A stretch of 64,000 bases of DNA from Halocaridina rubra (GCA_037179515.1 JAXCGZ010016991.1:237501-301500), one strand, 5' to 3'; positions 30,467 through 40,242 are shown, counted from the stretch's first letter. Notes: generated from the sequence alone by a model not told the origin. Made by a program: numbers and translations.

Positions 30467-33400
30467 TTCACCAGTGAATATAAAATTTTACCACTTTTTA
30501 ATGTTACAATGAAATAATAATCCAGATATATTAATACAATTGCTTAATGCTTGCTTGTAAACATTAGTAAATATAGATTACCTCCCACAGATTCAAATAT
30601 ACAAGTATTATAAAGTACGACAAATATGCACCTTCTAAAAACTGTCCGTTTAGTGCCGTTGTTTATAAAAGGGTACAGTGTCAATATGAACTTACCAAAT
30701 ACATCAGTCATAAGGGAGTAGGCAGCTGTCAGAATTTCATTAAATACCATCTGCTTCTCGGCTGGTGTGGCCCGTTCCAATTTCTGTTGTATAAATCTGT
30801 CATTGGAAAGAATAAAAAATAGAAAAATGAATATGCAGCATTTACTGAAACTGTATACTCTGTAACTTGCAAAATATGCCATGGGTAATTTAAACCACTA
30901 AAAATACAGATTTTTGAAGCCATCCTCTGGCTACAAGAAAACTACCCTTGCAATACAAACCTTGAACCATGTTGATCTTGACTGAATTCCACAATATGGT
31001 TAGCCAGGTCTCTAAGCTGAAGATTCGGAAACCTATTGTTGCGAAAGTCTTCCAAAAGACGAGAGCGTCCAGTGCACTTGTCCAAGCTTAAGTTTCTTTT
31101 CAAAGGTGGGAATAGTGTTGAAGAACCTCCGGTAAACATGCCATTTGTAGATCCGTTCCGGAACTTTGCTTCGGCTCCAGGTGCGGCTGAAATAACTCTG
31201 TTGCCAGACATGAGAGCTCCTAGAGGTAACGAAGACGAAGTGCTTAAACTCGGCGGAGGCGTAAGACTACCAGACGTGAGACCTATTGGTCCAGGTGATG
31301 CCGTTACTGTACCAAGAGCTCCGTAATTACTCGTCCATTTACCACTTCGGAAGTCTTGAGAAAGTGGCGATAAGACGGAAGTCGTTCGATCTAAAGAATC
31401 TCGTCGGCCCATGCTGCTCCCTCCCAAACCTGCAAAGAATGAAGATGCCAAAACATAAATATATCATTCAGTAAATTCACTAAAAGGACATGCACTTACT
31501 CCCCAATTAATTTACCAAACAAAAACCAAGCATATCCGTAAGACAGGACTTTCATACATTATTATTTATTTATTTTTTTTTGGTAAGGAACAAATGTGGA
31601 TGAATTTTTCTGGAGGAGGTTTAATCTCAAAGGTTGTAAACTTTGGTTAATGGAACTGAACTTACCACCACCTAAATTGCCAATAGCAGGGGATCCAATT
31701 GTGCCCAGGGAGCTATTGCCAAAACCTAGACTACTAGTCTGCAGACCCAACGAGTAGTTGTTGCCTGTTAGTGCATTGGAAGTCTGCAAGCCTTGCGAGA
31801 GGGAATCTGCAACAACGAGAAAACGAAACCACACGCTATAAATCTATGAAAGTAATTTCTGCAAGACATGACGCAAATACCATCAAGGTTATACTGCTCA
31901 GTCAAGGTACAAGATTTATCTGAACATGAGCGAAGCAATATGAATAATGCTGAATTAAATTGGCAAAACTTTTTTCATTCAATCACAGTACATCCTTGAT
32001 TTTCAATAGGTATTTGTATATGTATGTGCAATATTTCCCCTCAATGGGTCAGAGTCACACCTGTTAGTAAAAAACAAGTCCAAAACATATAGTTCATGCA
32101 ATTCACACTGGCCAGTTTATATGGTACAGCATATACATCACACAGTATTTACAGATTAAATTCTTTTTACAGAGAAATTGTTAACATTTTGTCCATGAGT
32201 AACTGACCAATGACCACCTGAGTATTATTAGTCTGAATTGTTAACAATCACAGCAAAAAAAAAACTGTACCAGCAAGGGTGTTCCCTGTGAAGGTCTGAT
32301 TGTTGTTGAGGCTCGGAGTTTGACTATTATTATAGAGCGAAGCTGGCGGAGTTCCTATTTGAGGAGCCTGAAAAAACAAAAACAAAACTATATAAATATA
32401 TAAAAGTATGTATATTGCTAAATGCATAAGTGAATGAGGCAACCCTTTACCCCCAAGGAGCTAAGAGTAGCTGAGGTACGTGTGGATCATGATGAACGCG
32501 TTTCTTGGCTTGGCCACCCCCCTTACATGGGAGAATGGGGCCATGTATGTGTATATATATTAAGAGGAACAAACCTATGTCATTTTTCATGTAATACTGA
32601 CACCATATAGTTACATTGTTGGTTATTTCTACGACTGTACGATCACTAAAAAATATCTATTTAACGAACCTGATTACTCAAAATTCGCATATTGTTGGCA
32701 GCAGCTGCTTGAGCGCCATTCGCCCCATTTATCAAAACGGGTGCCGGAGATACCAATCTGACAGGGGCACCGTTGCCCACGCCACGCAGATTGCCCATCA
32801 ATACTGCCCCATTCTGGTCATAATACGCTGGAATTACCTGCTTCATGATTTAGAGAGAGATACAATTAGCCAATTATAAAATATTTTTTTAAATTACACT
32901 GAACCTATGTTGCAAAGCCCTTCATTAGATATTGAGAATGTCTGTAAATACAATATTGCGAAATTTTTCATGTTGCAAAGCCCTTCTTAACACAGTAAAT
33001 GTCTGTAGGAAACACATGATACTGTGAACTTCTACATTATATTAAACTCAATTTTGCAAAGCCCTTCATATCACAAGAAAGAATGTCTGTAGTACACACC
33101 TAATACTGTGATATTTTTACATTAAACTCAATGTTGTAAAAGCCTTCATAAAACATTTGAGAATGTCTGTAGTACACACCTGATACTGTGAAAGGGGCCC
33201 TTGCATATTTCCCGCAGCCGCGGCAGCTGCTGCCAAGTTTCCATTACTCTGGCTGGTAACTTCGCTTGTCTGTGAGGGTGATATGGGCCTTCGTTGACCC
33301 CCTGGTCCTTGCTGTTGAATAATGTTGGCTGGATACACGCCCCAGTGTACTCCATAGTACTGAGGAATTACCGCCGTTGGCCCTAAAAAGATTCACACAG

Positions 33401-36400
33401 ATTGTGGTTTTCGTAAAGATCAATTGTTACTTATCAAATAAGCATACATTAAGAAAATATTAAATAACTATTTAGTGCAATATAATGATCTAAATTATCA
33501 TCCAAGAAATTTGCTTAACCAGTATCTAAAAATTATGGGCACAAAATTCATGAGTCATTACAGTCCATTTATGAAGTGTCTTGATGATGTCATTAAGGAA
33601 AAAAAATTAAATTAGTTTTGCAAAAATCAAGTTTGACTTGACATTACCTGTTATCAGAGTGCCCACATAGGGTTCTTGGGCATTGATGACATAAGGAGCA
33701 CTGAAGGCTGCAGGTGCAGCCAAGCCTGTGAAGAATTCATTGAAAATTATGAAAGCAAGGAATCACAAGGGTCCCACTGATGTGGAAGACATGCAATATG
33801 ACTCTGAATATTGGGGTATCCTCTAGTATATGCTTTGTATACACTTTGACGACCCCATGTTACAATACTTGAAAGCAGTTCATACTATATTATTGGTATT
33901 TCAAAATGATGTTTCGGTCACAAGTAATTCTACATAGTGACTATTTTCAGTCAAAGCTAATGTGCACCACGTGGACATTTTATCCTTGTTATATTCTACA
34001 CTAATATCTGGGAATTACATAAAACTGGGCATAATGTTTGATAGACATTTAAAAATGTTGTATAAAAAAAAAAAATATTACCTCATGTAACGTAAATAAG
34101 ACTGAAAATAAAGACAGATATATTCTGTACTAAAAACAAATTAATTCACATAAGGATGTCTGAGACACTCTGAAGACATACTGGGAGTTGGAAAGAGGAA
34201 TGGATAGAATAAAATCATTTAAATATTTTATTGGATAACAGCGTATTAATAACATTCATACTTCACTCGAAATGGGAATAAAAGCACATCCCCGTTTAAA
34301 CAACGCACAGCTCTCAGCTCATCACACAAAACATCGCACTTACTAAATCATCTGCCCTTCACACCATCTCCCTCTTGTATCCCATTCATACTTGGCGAAA
34401 TGAAAATTAAACTCTCGACTACCTTTCTGAATTCATCTCTTGAAGAGTAAACAATCTCACTCCCTGAAAATTAAAGTCTGACTAACATTCCAAATTCATC
34501 ACTTGAATAAAAATCTGCCCCCCTTATCCCATACATATGGAAGTTTCATTATGAACACCTGCCTAAATTCAGCTCTTGAAAAATATGCCAAGCGTTGATG
34601 ATATTTTTAGAAGCATCTCTCTCTTACAAATGCATTATCAGGCAATACTTGTATATGCAATAAAGTACATTAGATGAACATATAAATGCACTATTGAGGC
34701 ATGAAAATGCATCCTTGGGCACTCGTGCTGACAGAAAAAACATATTAAAACATCTCCATATTCTGGGGATAACTTCTTAAGTTGGAATGAATTTGTTGCC
34801 CCTACCTATTCATTTACATGTAGAGAAATGATATATCTTGAAAACGCCGATGCTTGTGGAGTTCTACTGCTAATCTTCCTCCAGTATGACATTGCAAGTT
34901 TTAAACTCCTATTCTCTGTTGCTCTAGTTTCTATATATGAGATGATGATGATAATATAATGATGATGATAAAAGTAATAAAAAACACGTACATGGTGAGC
35001 TTTACAAACAATTTGCAAATGTCATGCTCTATCCTATTGCCTTCTGCTAATCTAAAGGAGGATATCTATCCTACATAGTTATGTTAAAATGCCTTTGTTG
35101 AAGGATTTCCCGAGAGAGAGAATATTCAAGAAGAGTGCACATTCATTGCATATTTATCTTGCACCACATAATTCTGATGGTGCTGCAAATGTAATTAACA
35201 GACCTCCTACCGTCCCTCATCCTCCAAAATGCAAAGGACCCCTCCACCCCCCAAAGGCCTCACCTGTCACTCACGGGGCACATTAAGTAATGTCATCCCC
35301 TATACCGTACCTGCCCCCATTTCCCAACCCCCAGACAGGCCCACCGGTACCTCTGTCCTAACCCCGCCCCATTCAATAACTGTTCATTCATCACCCATTT
35401 AGGTCAAAGTCCTAAACAGAAATTCCATTTGGGTAATTACTTTCCATGACCTTTACAATGGACGCTTCCCCCCCCCTCCATGTCTCTTCCACATTTAGTA
35501 ATTTATGCATTTATAAAATATCTATGTCGTTATATTAAACAAAAGTAAAATAAGGGAAGCATTGTAATAAAAGAAGAAAACTTTATATATTTTTTAATAT
35601 CAGGAAGGCGTACCATAACGTGGTATTACGCAGTGTTGTGCTACAAAAGAAAGAGAGAGAGAGAGAGAACACAGCTAAATGCGGTTAAGGCAAGAGGAAA
35701 ACATGAAAAGACTGGAGGGTTGGTAAACAAGAATAATCTAAAAAGAAGCCTAAGCAAAATAAAGGAATAAAACTAACATTCCATCACAACCATGGTAACT
35801 CATCTTCATTACGAAATGAAAGCAAAGTATGAAAGACGAGAAAATAAGAATGGCAATGGAAAAAAGTGTGAGAGAGAGAGAGATCGTTCTCGGTATTGGG
35901 GTGGTGGTGCCCTAAGTACAAAAGATTACATGAAGGGTTGCCCTAGAATTTGGTGAAGAGATCAACGTCGAGGGAAAATAATGTAAATAAAACGGGCAAT
36001 TTAAAAATACAAAATTACATACAACTGTAACTCAACACACAGGTCTCACCAATTCACCTAATATGAAATTCATCCATTATGTCTTGACAAGTGAGCGATA
36101 CAAACCTAAGGCAAACTGGCGTATGTTCAATGCCTACATAGTATCAAGTGATAGCACCAGCCCTAATAACATTATAAACAGAGTCATAAGCGTTCATTTA
36201 TTTCAATATTATTGCAAAAAACGAGTAAGCCCGATTGACAGATTGGAAAACTGAGCAATTGCCCAATATGAAAATTACCCCTATCCTAACCTTATCTAAT
36301 TCAACCTAACCAAGTATAAAACAAATTGTTCACACTCAAGTTTCCATTCATTACATCTTGATCAAAAAATATATTTAACTTTCATATCAAGGGGCAATTA

Positions 36401-38609
36401 TCCGCTTGTGCATTAAGAGTTAGGGGCTCTTGCCCAAGGGGGTAAGTTTCAGTACTCCTGACAGCTTGAGAGGAGATCCACTACATTTCTGATACTAATT
36501 CAAGTAAAATAGCTCTGAAATATTATTAAGCTCCGGGAGAAAATGTTTTAATATAAGCATGCGGACAAGCTCTATAAACAATTCGCATGTATGATGCATA
36601 TAAAACATTTCAGCTTAGAAGGAATCAAAAAGCAAAAGGAAATGTAAATCAATTTAATTTTTAGTGAAATGAACGGGAAGGAGGGGCCCTTCCTACACAA
36701 AATCTACCAAATAAAGTCTCTCTCTCTCTCTGGAAGTCCACCAGTGGATATCGGACAACCGGATATTCAACAACAGGAAATGGAAGTCCACCAACACCCT
36801 CATATTATCACACATACGGAGACAGACATACACACAAATCCATATACGCAAATATAAGCGCATTAGTATCTATGCAAGTAAACCCGATCTCCTCGCCTAT
36901 AGTTTCACAATAATAATAATAATAATAGACACATACCCTGTTGCTGAGCCGCTTGCGCAGCCAAATATTGTTGTTGTGCCAATAACTGAATTTGTTGGTG
37001 ATTCGCTCCTTGCTGTTGTTGGGCATTTCGGAACAACTGCTGCTGCAAAGAAAGAATAACAAATTGTTAGTTTTACATTGCCGTCTGAATGCTGATTTTA
37101 TCATCACATTGTTAATGTTAGCTTTAAATCACCCACTGAATGTTAGTTTTACGTCACCCACAGAATGTCAAGTTTAGTCACCCACTGGATGTTAAGTTTT
37201 AAGTCACCTACTAAGAGTTAGTTTAATCATCACCCACTGGATGTTAAGTTTTACATCACCCAATGAATAAGTTTTACGTCACCCACTTAATGCTAAGTTT
37301 TATCGTCACCCACTTATGTTAGTTTTACGTCCGTCACCCACTAAATGTTAGTTTTATGTCCCCTACTGAATGATTCAAGTTTTACATCACCCAGAATGTT
37401 AGTTTTATCATCACCCACTGAATCATGGTTTTAACAACGAGGCCACAAATAATTAAGATTCGATGAGTGCGCTAGACGATGTTCCTTAAATACTAAAAAA
37501 TGCTGTTGCCTGTAAAACAAGACTGGTTTGAGCCACATTCAAAGATAACAAGAATAATAATAAGAGGAGGAGGATGAGGAGGGATTAACATAGACAAACC
37601 CTTAAGAATAATAATCATGTCATATGATTAATTCTCAATGACAATTATTGACGGGACAAACCTTCGAACCCTAAATCTAATGATGGGGGGAAGGGGGATG
37701 GAGGAAAAAAAAAAATTGAGATCCCCCTCGAACGAAAGCGAATCTAACCCCCACCCCCCGGCATAAGCCAATTGAGCCCTCTGGTGATGAGATTTGAAAG
37801 TTTGTGAGCCCGGTAGGATTAGGTTCGTAAGCCCACTAAGAAAGTTAACTCTATTATCATTATTATTCTCATTACATCAAAGAAAATAGAAGATAAGCAA
37901 TCATTATTACATTAAGCTTGCAAATACAAACCAGAAAACACTAGACTAAATTTTCAAAGATGGTCTGACAAGTCACAACATTCCCCATCTCTGCTTTTAT
38001 CGTACCAGAACTCTTAACCCACTTTTCAGAACTTAACTAGCCACAACATTCCCCGTCTCATTTTTTTTTTTTTTTAAGGTTTTCTTAGTGCCCGGGCCCT
38101 GATGAGGGCAATTTTCTTTGCCGGTCCCAGTAAAAAATGAGGCTCCAATATTTTCCTTTATATACTTTCTATCCTTTCAAGATCTGTTAATGAAAATAGA
38201 GACAAAAATTCATATTTGCCTCTATTTAGGATTTGGAATTTCCCAGAGTAATTAAAACTAAAATCCATAAAATATGTCTATGTACAGTATATGTAAAAAC
38301 ATGAACAATCTATTCAGCCTAAAGCCTCTCTTTTTTAAGGATAAAATGCGTAAGCAAGATATCCACAAACCCATTCACACGTAAAGATTTCTAGTTGACG
38401 CATTTTTGTGCGTACATCACAGATGTATGTAAGAGTTATAAAATGCATTAAACTTGCATGATTATAATCAAAAGGACAACGAAACCAAAACTGTTGATGG
38501 AAGTATAAAGACATATTGGTATTACCTTTTTCAATTTGGCCCCGTCATAGTCAATAAGCGACTTGGTTATATCGAGATGGAAGCTGTATCTCTTCTCCTT
38601 TAACTTCAT
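26016..38609 (-). CDS. pum: Pumilio RNA-binding protein (15-exon model, N-terminus uncertain)
   Basis: Sequence-specific RNA-binding translational repressor of the PUF family, acting in the cytoplasm on mRNA 3' UTRs. I joined exons by GT-AG sites; every phase matches from 37,042 to the stop at 26,016-26,018. With the putative exon at 38,526-38,609 the model gives 2,310 coding bases, or 769 residues. The order is a Q-rich segment, the conserved [14 protein letters not shown] and [14 protein letters not shown] segments, an A/Q/N/S-rich linker, [22 protein letters not shown], then eight Puf repeats. Base-reading triplets seen are R1 S-R-Q, R2 N-Y-Q, R3 C-R-Q, R4 N-H-Q, R5 C-R-Q, R6 N-Y-Q, R7 S-N-E and R8 N-Y-Q. 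By the known Puf code these read UGUAUAUA or UGUANAUA. The C-terminal tail after KLEKYFMKN is only about 12 residues. Full-length animal Pumilios are longer, so more N-terminal exons probably exist outside the window. Confidence 0.95.
26331..26447 (-). mobile_element. SINE-1 fragment in pum last intron
   Basis: The reverse complement has ACTCAGTTTAACAATCGCAC, AAAACCAAAGCATCACAAGA, CCTAGCCCTTAGTGGAAATG and a GGAGCCGTGATGTAAAACCG end. The head is lost. Confidence 0.8.
26512..26718 (+). mobile_element. SINE-2 copy (second tRNA-like family)
   Basis: The head CTAGTAGTGGTAACGCGCTG, CGCATTCGCGAGGTCG and GATCGGTTCCCGTC is tRNA-like. The body has GAGAGTTTAAGCTGTTTACT, GGCAGGTACCGCTGTGG, GGGGCTTGCC and ACGAATACCCATTGTA, with a GGAAATAAAGGTTTATTATT tail. 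It shares this with 47,076-47,270 in reverse. Confidence 0.85.
26973..27141 (-). CDS. pum: pum exon: Puf repeat 8
   Basis: A 169-base exon encoding [20 protein letters not shown], then [20 protein letters not shown] and RKYTYG. Repeat 8 has the N-Y-Q triplet that reads the first U of UGUA. The acceptor is TTTTTTCAG and the donor GTAAGT. Confidence 0.97.
27197..27310 (+). mobile_element. Short LINE-A derivative, partial, in pum intron
   Basis: CAGACATGTCACAACACTCC, TTTCTCTTTGCTTTATGTTT, TCTTCGTGC and a CCCGTCCTGATGCCACACAT end match other members of the family. Confidence 0.75.
27639..27745. repeat. GAA-rich and AAT/AAAT simple repeat
   Basis: Purine-rich (GAA)n with interruptions passing into AATAAT and AAAATAAAAT within a pum intron. 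Confidence 0.9.
28322..28470 (-). CDS. pum: pum exon: Puf repeat 7
   Basis: A 149-base exon encoding [19 protein letters not shown], then [20 protein letters not shown] and AERAVLIEE. It carries the S-N-E triplet of repeat 7, which reads the G of UGUA, the most diagnostic triplet of the family. The donor is GAG|GTATGT. Confidence 0.97.
28803..28971 (-). CDS. pum: pum exon: Puf repeats 5-6
   Basis: A 169-base exon encoding [20 protein letters not shown] (repeat 5, C-R-Q), then [17 protein letters not shown] (repeat 6, N-Y-Q). The acceptor is TTTCAG and the donor GTACAA. The split glutamate codon is completed by the next exon. Confidence 0.97.
28991..29226 (-). mobile_element. Short LINE-A derivative in pum intron
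   Basis: The reverse complement reads GACAGTTCGATGTTAAGTCT, CCTTCAGTTACGGTTC, ACCGAATATTCTTGG, GACAAGTCACAATACTCCCC, TTTTCTTTGTGCCCAGGC and GGCCCGTCCTGGTGCCACA, then an A tail. It has the full family order. Confidence 0.88.
29331..29485 (-). mobile_element. SINE-1 copy interrupted by (TA)n
   Basis: The reverse complement has GGTCTGAGGTATGAAAGGGC, ACTCATGGTAATGC, GCCAAAACCAAAGTC and GGCACTGTCCTAGCCCCTCG, then (TA)n in place of the TTAATA... segment. Confidence 0.8.
29349..29379. repeat. (TA)n inside SINE-1
   Basis: A short TA array at the same internal place of SINE-1 as in the copy at 2,371-2,604. Confidence 0.9.
29508..29702 (-). mobile_element. SINE-1 copy in pum intron
   Basis: The reverse complement starts GTGGCCACATTGGCTGAGAG and has a degenerate head, CACAGTCTGAGGTTAGAAAG, GGCATTCACTCAGGGTAACG, GCCAAAACCAAAGTCC and CCCTTAATAGAAAAAGGAGT. 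It ends in the CGTGAAACCG motif. Confidence 0.87.
29916..29989 (-). CDS. pum: pum exon: Puf repeat 4
   Basis: A short 74-base exon encoding [20 protein letters not shown] followed by NAFQ. It carries the repeat 4 triplet N-H-Q, which reads U or tolerates any base at position 5 of the target. Most Pumilios have K where this exon ends in Q (AFQ|GQVF). The donor is GTAAGT. Confidence 0.95.
30145..30360 (-). CDS. pum: pum exon: Puf repeats 2-4
   Basis: A 216-base exon beginning [20 protein letters not shown] (repeat 2, N-Y-Q), then [16 protein letters not shown] (repeat 3, C-R-Q), ending LKCVKDQNG at the start of repeat 4. The donor GTAGGT splits a glycine codon that the next exon completes. A 46-base A run lies in the upstream intron about 60 bases from the acceptor side. 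Confidence 0.97.
30415..30462. repeat. A run in pum intron
   Basis: About 48 As on the plus strand, so a T run in the pum transcript just before the Puf repeat 2-4 exon. Confidence 0.95.
30696..30796 (-). CDS. pum: pum exon: Puf repeats 1-2
   Basis: A 101-base exon encoding [20 protein letters not shown] and then [11 protein letters not shown]. With the previous exon it completes the repeat 1 triplet S-R-Q (HGSRFIQ). The acceptor is CCAATGACAG and the donor GTAAGT. The sequence is nearly the same as insect Pumilio here. Confidence 0.96.
30961..31429 (-). CDS. pum: pum exon: linker plus start of Puf domain
   Basis: This 469-base exon is the largest. It begins [18 protein letters not shown], passes through [17 protein letters not shown] and [14 protein letters not shown], then [19 protein letters not shown], and ends [11 protein letters not shown] at the start of Puf repeat 1. 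The [13 protein letters not shown] to QDQHGSRF block is the well-known N-terminal edge of the Pumilio homology domain. The donor AAG|GTTTGT splits an arginine codon. Confidence 0.96.
31666..31806 (-). CDS. pum: pum exon: [10 protein letters not shown] linker
   Basis: A 141-base exon bounded by GTTGTTGCAG and GTAAGT. It encodes [19 protein letters not shown] and later [18 protein letters not shown]. Serine/glycine-rich sequence with an SLGFGxSSLG motif occurs at this place in vertebrate Pumilios. Phases match both neighbours. Confidence 0.87.
32271..32367 (-). CDS. pum: pum exon: N/Q/T-rich linker
   Basis: A 97-base exon between TTTTTTCAG and GTACAG. It encodes [19 protein letters not shown] followed by [13 protein letters not shown]. 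It is low-complexity and polar, as expected for the disordered linker upstream of the Puf domain. Placement rests on splice sites and phase more than on sequence identity. Confidence 0.82.
32453..32556 (-). repeat. Dispersed repeat R1 in pum intron
   Basis: The reverse complement reads ACATGGCCCCATTCTCCCAT, GTAAGGGGGGTGGCC, GATCCACACGTACCTCAGCT and TTAGCTCCTTGG. It matches 58,820-58,926 over its length. No class was recognised. Confidence 0.75.
32670..32837 (-). CDS. pum: pum exon: [11 protein letters not shown] segment
   Basis: A 168-base, phase 0 to phase 0 exon encoding [16 protein letters not shown], then [16 protein letters not shown] and an alanine-rich run. PAYYDQ.GAL and APVRLVAPAPVLI are conserved in animal Pumilios. 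The acceptor GAAGCAG has only a weak upstream TCTCTCT tract. Being a multiple of three, the exon could be skipped without a frameshift. Confidence 0.9.
32905..33200. repeat. Degenerate tandem repeat spanning a pum splice donor
   Basis: Four diverged copies of a unit with TTGCAAAGCCCTTCAT, AGAATGTCTGTAGTACACAC and CTGATACTGTGA, at about 32,915, 32,975, 33,055 and 33,130. The last copy overlaps the 3' end and donor of the exon at 33,180. Confidence 0.85.
33180..33382 (-). CDS. pum: pum exon: [13 protein letters not shown] segment
   Basis: A 203-base exon after a TTTTTAG acceptor, encoding [19 protein letters not shown], an [11 protein letters not shown] stretch and a run of seven alanines. The QYYG.xWGVYPAN motif is a Pumilio hallmark. 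The donor is CAG|GTGTGT. The exon end and its donor lie in a degenerate tandem duplication that extends into the intron to about 32,905 and carries a second donor-like site (see findings). Confidence 0.93.
33648..33725 (-). CDS. pum: pum exon: conserved PYVINA segment
   Basis: A 78-base exon between TTCTTCACAG and GTAATG. It encodes [19 protein letters not shown] followed by VGTLIT. The PYVINA...DPF/EPYVGTL block is a recognisable conserved island upstream of the RNA-binding domain in Pumilio proteins. The split glycine codons at both ends match the neighbouring exons. Confidence 0.92.
33726..36936 (-). other. pum: pum intron, 3.2 kb
   Basis: AT-rich intron between the Q-rich and PYVINA exons. 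It holds a loosely repeated block at about 34,390-34,590 (copies of ATTCATCTCTTGAA-like sequence), a short (GA)n at 35,650-35,668 and a CCTAA-containing stretch near 36,285-36,310. I see no further exon in it. Confidence 0.6.
36937..37042 (-). CDS. pum: pum exon: Q-rich segment
   Basis: The acceptor TTTCTTTGCAG and donor GTATGT bound a 106-base exon that starts in phase 0 and ends after one base. It encodes [12 protein letters not shown] and later [14 protein letters not shown]. This matches the glutamine-rich stretch with a QQLF motif just before the conserved YVINA segment in animal Pumilios. It is separated from the next exon by a 3.2-kb intron. Confidence 0.85.
37068..37433. repeat. Intronic minisatellite, about 27-36 bp unit
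   Basis: About twelve variants of ATGTTAGTTTTACGTCACCC followed by ACTGA, directly upstream (in gene sense) of the pum Q-rich exon. Confidence 0.9.
37965..38135 (+). mobile_element. Short LINE-A derivative, rearranged
   Basis: CTGACAAGTCACAACATTCC occurs twice in variant form (about 37,968 and 38,038), followed by AAGGTTTTCTTAGTGCCCGG, TGATGAGGGCAATTTTC and GCCGGTCCCAGT. Confidence 0.75.
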
Positions 38610-38629
38610 GGCGGAGAAGTACTTTTTTT
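38526..38629 (-). CDS. pum: Putative upstream or alternative first coding exon of pum
   Basis: On the minus strand a CTCC-rich pyrimidine tract and TTTAAG acceptor precede 20 bases and then an ATG at 38,609 in a good context (CTCCGCCATGA). The frame stays open for 28 codons, starting [13 protein letters not shown] and ending DGAKLKK, to a GTAATA donor at 38,525-38,524. It ends in phase 0, which is what the next pum exon at 37,042 needs. The frame is also open upstream of the ATG to the acceptor (KKYFSA), so this may be an internal exon. I do not recognise the peptide from other Pumilio proteins. It could be a lineage-specific start, or belong to no gene. Confidence 0.4.
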
Positions 38630-39533
38630 CTTAAAGGAGGAGGAGGAGGAGGAACGTATAGAGGAGTACTTACAGAGGGAGAAGACCCAATGTCAATGTA
38701 TTCTCTCTCACACCCACAACACGTAATAGAATCTCCTCCACAACACTCTTACTCATATTTTCATTACAAACCCAGAGCTTCACGAGGTTAACCACTTCTC
38801 CTCCAATGGGATCATGTCTTTCAACATATTTCCATTATTATCACCATTTGTTATTTACAACTAAGAAATGACACAATGTCTGTCTGCGTCTATCTATCCA
38901 TCCACGTATGGTTTTTGGCTCCCAAGATTTTTTCTATTCCTTCTACTGAATCGTTCATTTTTCATTATAAAATTCTTGTTGCAGTTCCAGGTTTCGAGGA
39001 AATGGAATTTACGTTATATCTGCACTTTTAATCTCTCATCGTGAAGTTTAATGGCTAATCACAATAAAACATATTAGTATAATAATAACGTACACACATC
39101 ATCCGAAGGCTTCAGTCACTAATGAATAACAATTCGGTCAAAAAAAAAAAAAAGAGGACAACATTTCTTGTTTAAAAATACATCAAACCATTAGCGAACT
39201 AGTACAATGGACGTGAAAACTCGGTGTATAAAGAATAAAACATATAAAAAGAGAAAGAGAAAACAAGCAGGAGCAGCAGGCTGATTCTTTGCTTGTCTAC
39301 CCTCCTCACGTTCCATTCTCCCGACCTACTCCCAAGGGGGGGAGAAGGCTACCCAACCACCAGCCCCATCACCATTACAGACGCGTCCCAGGTTATGTTC
39401 CTGCTTCTAAGTCAATTTATCGAGCCCCAAGCAACAATACGATTAACACTGTTCACAGCATAAAAAGGAGAGAATGCTAACATAGCTCAAACGCCACGAT
39501 TGAAAAAGAATTCTTTGGACCTGACAAGGACTG
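38630..39533. other. Sequence upstream of the putative first pum exon
   Basis: A pyrimidine tract on the minus strand directly at 38,630-38,655 is the acceptor of the putative exon. The rest is AT-rich and unassigned. Confidence 0.4.
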
Positions 39534-39763
39534 AGGCCCGATTTCTTAAACAGTGTAAACCTAGGATACCATATTGTTAGTTAGCTAGACACACAAATGG
39601 ATTTCATAAACGCATCTGACGCGGTTCTGCGTATGGCTAGGATCCCATACGGGATCCTAACCATACACAGAACCGCGTCAGATGCGTTTATGAAATCCAT
39701 TTATGTGTCTAGCTAACTAGCAATATGGTATCCTAGGTTTACACTGTTTAAGAAATCGGACCT
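39534..39763. mobile_element. Fold-back MITE (palindromic, 230 bp)
   Basis: Almost the whole element is one inverted repeat. The left arm has AGGCCCGATTTCTTAAACAG, TGTAAACCTAGGATACCATA, GGATTTCATAAACGCATCTG and ACGCGGTTCTG; the right arm is its complement, meeting at GATCCCATACGGGATC. No coding capacity. A second locus is at 60,071-60,388. Confidence 0.92.
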
Positions 39764-39814
39764 ATGTCACTTGTATGGATATACATTAATGATTTCGGGT
39801 GTAATTACTCGTCT

Positions 39815-40085
39815 GACGGGGACTAAGACATAGTTATGGGTATACTTATCTGACGGGGACTAAGTCTGACTTATGGATATATTTATCTGATGGGGACTAA
39901 GGCACTGTTATGGATGAGCAAAAGAGTAAGAATACTCATAAAAATTACTTATATGACGAGGACTAAAGCACAGTTATGGATATCCTTAGCTGACGGGGAC
40001 TAAGGCACAGTCATTGATATCCTTAGCTGACGGGGACTAAGGCACAGTCATTGATATATGACGGGGACTAAGGCACTGATATGCA
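39815..40085. repeat. Minisatellite with TGACGGGGACTAAGGCACAG core
   Basis: Seven or eight variants of a roughly 37-40 bp unit (GCTGACGGGGACTAAGGCAC then AGTTATGGATATCCTTA), beginning about 50 bases after the MITE and broken by one unrelated segment near 39,915-39,945. Confidence 0.88.
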
Positions 40086-40202
40086 AAGTAGTACCTTAAT
40101 GTTTTCGAGTGTAATTACTTATCTATCTTTCAGAGATAATTACACTTTCAAACATCTATTATACGGTTTTCCTTTTTTTCTACCAAGTCCATCTATCCAT
40201 AG

Positions 40203-40242
<40 letters not shown>

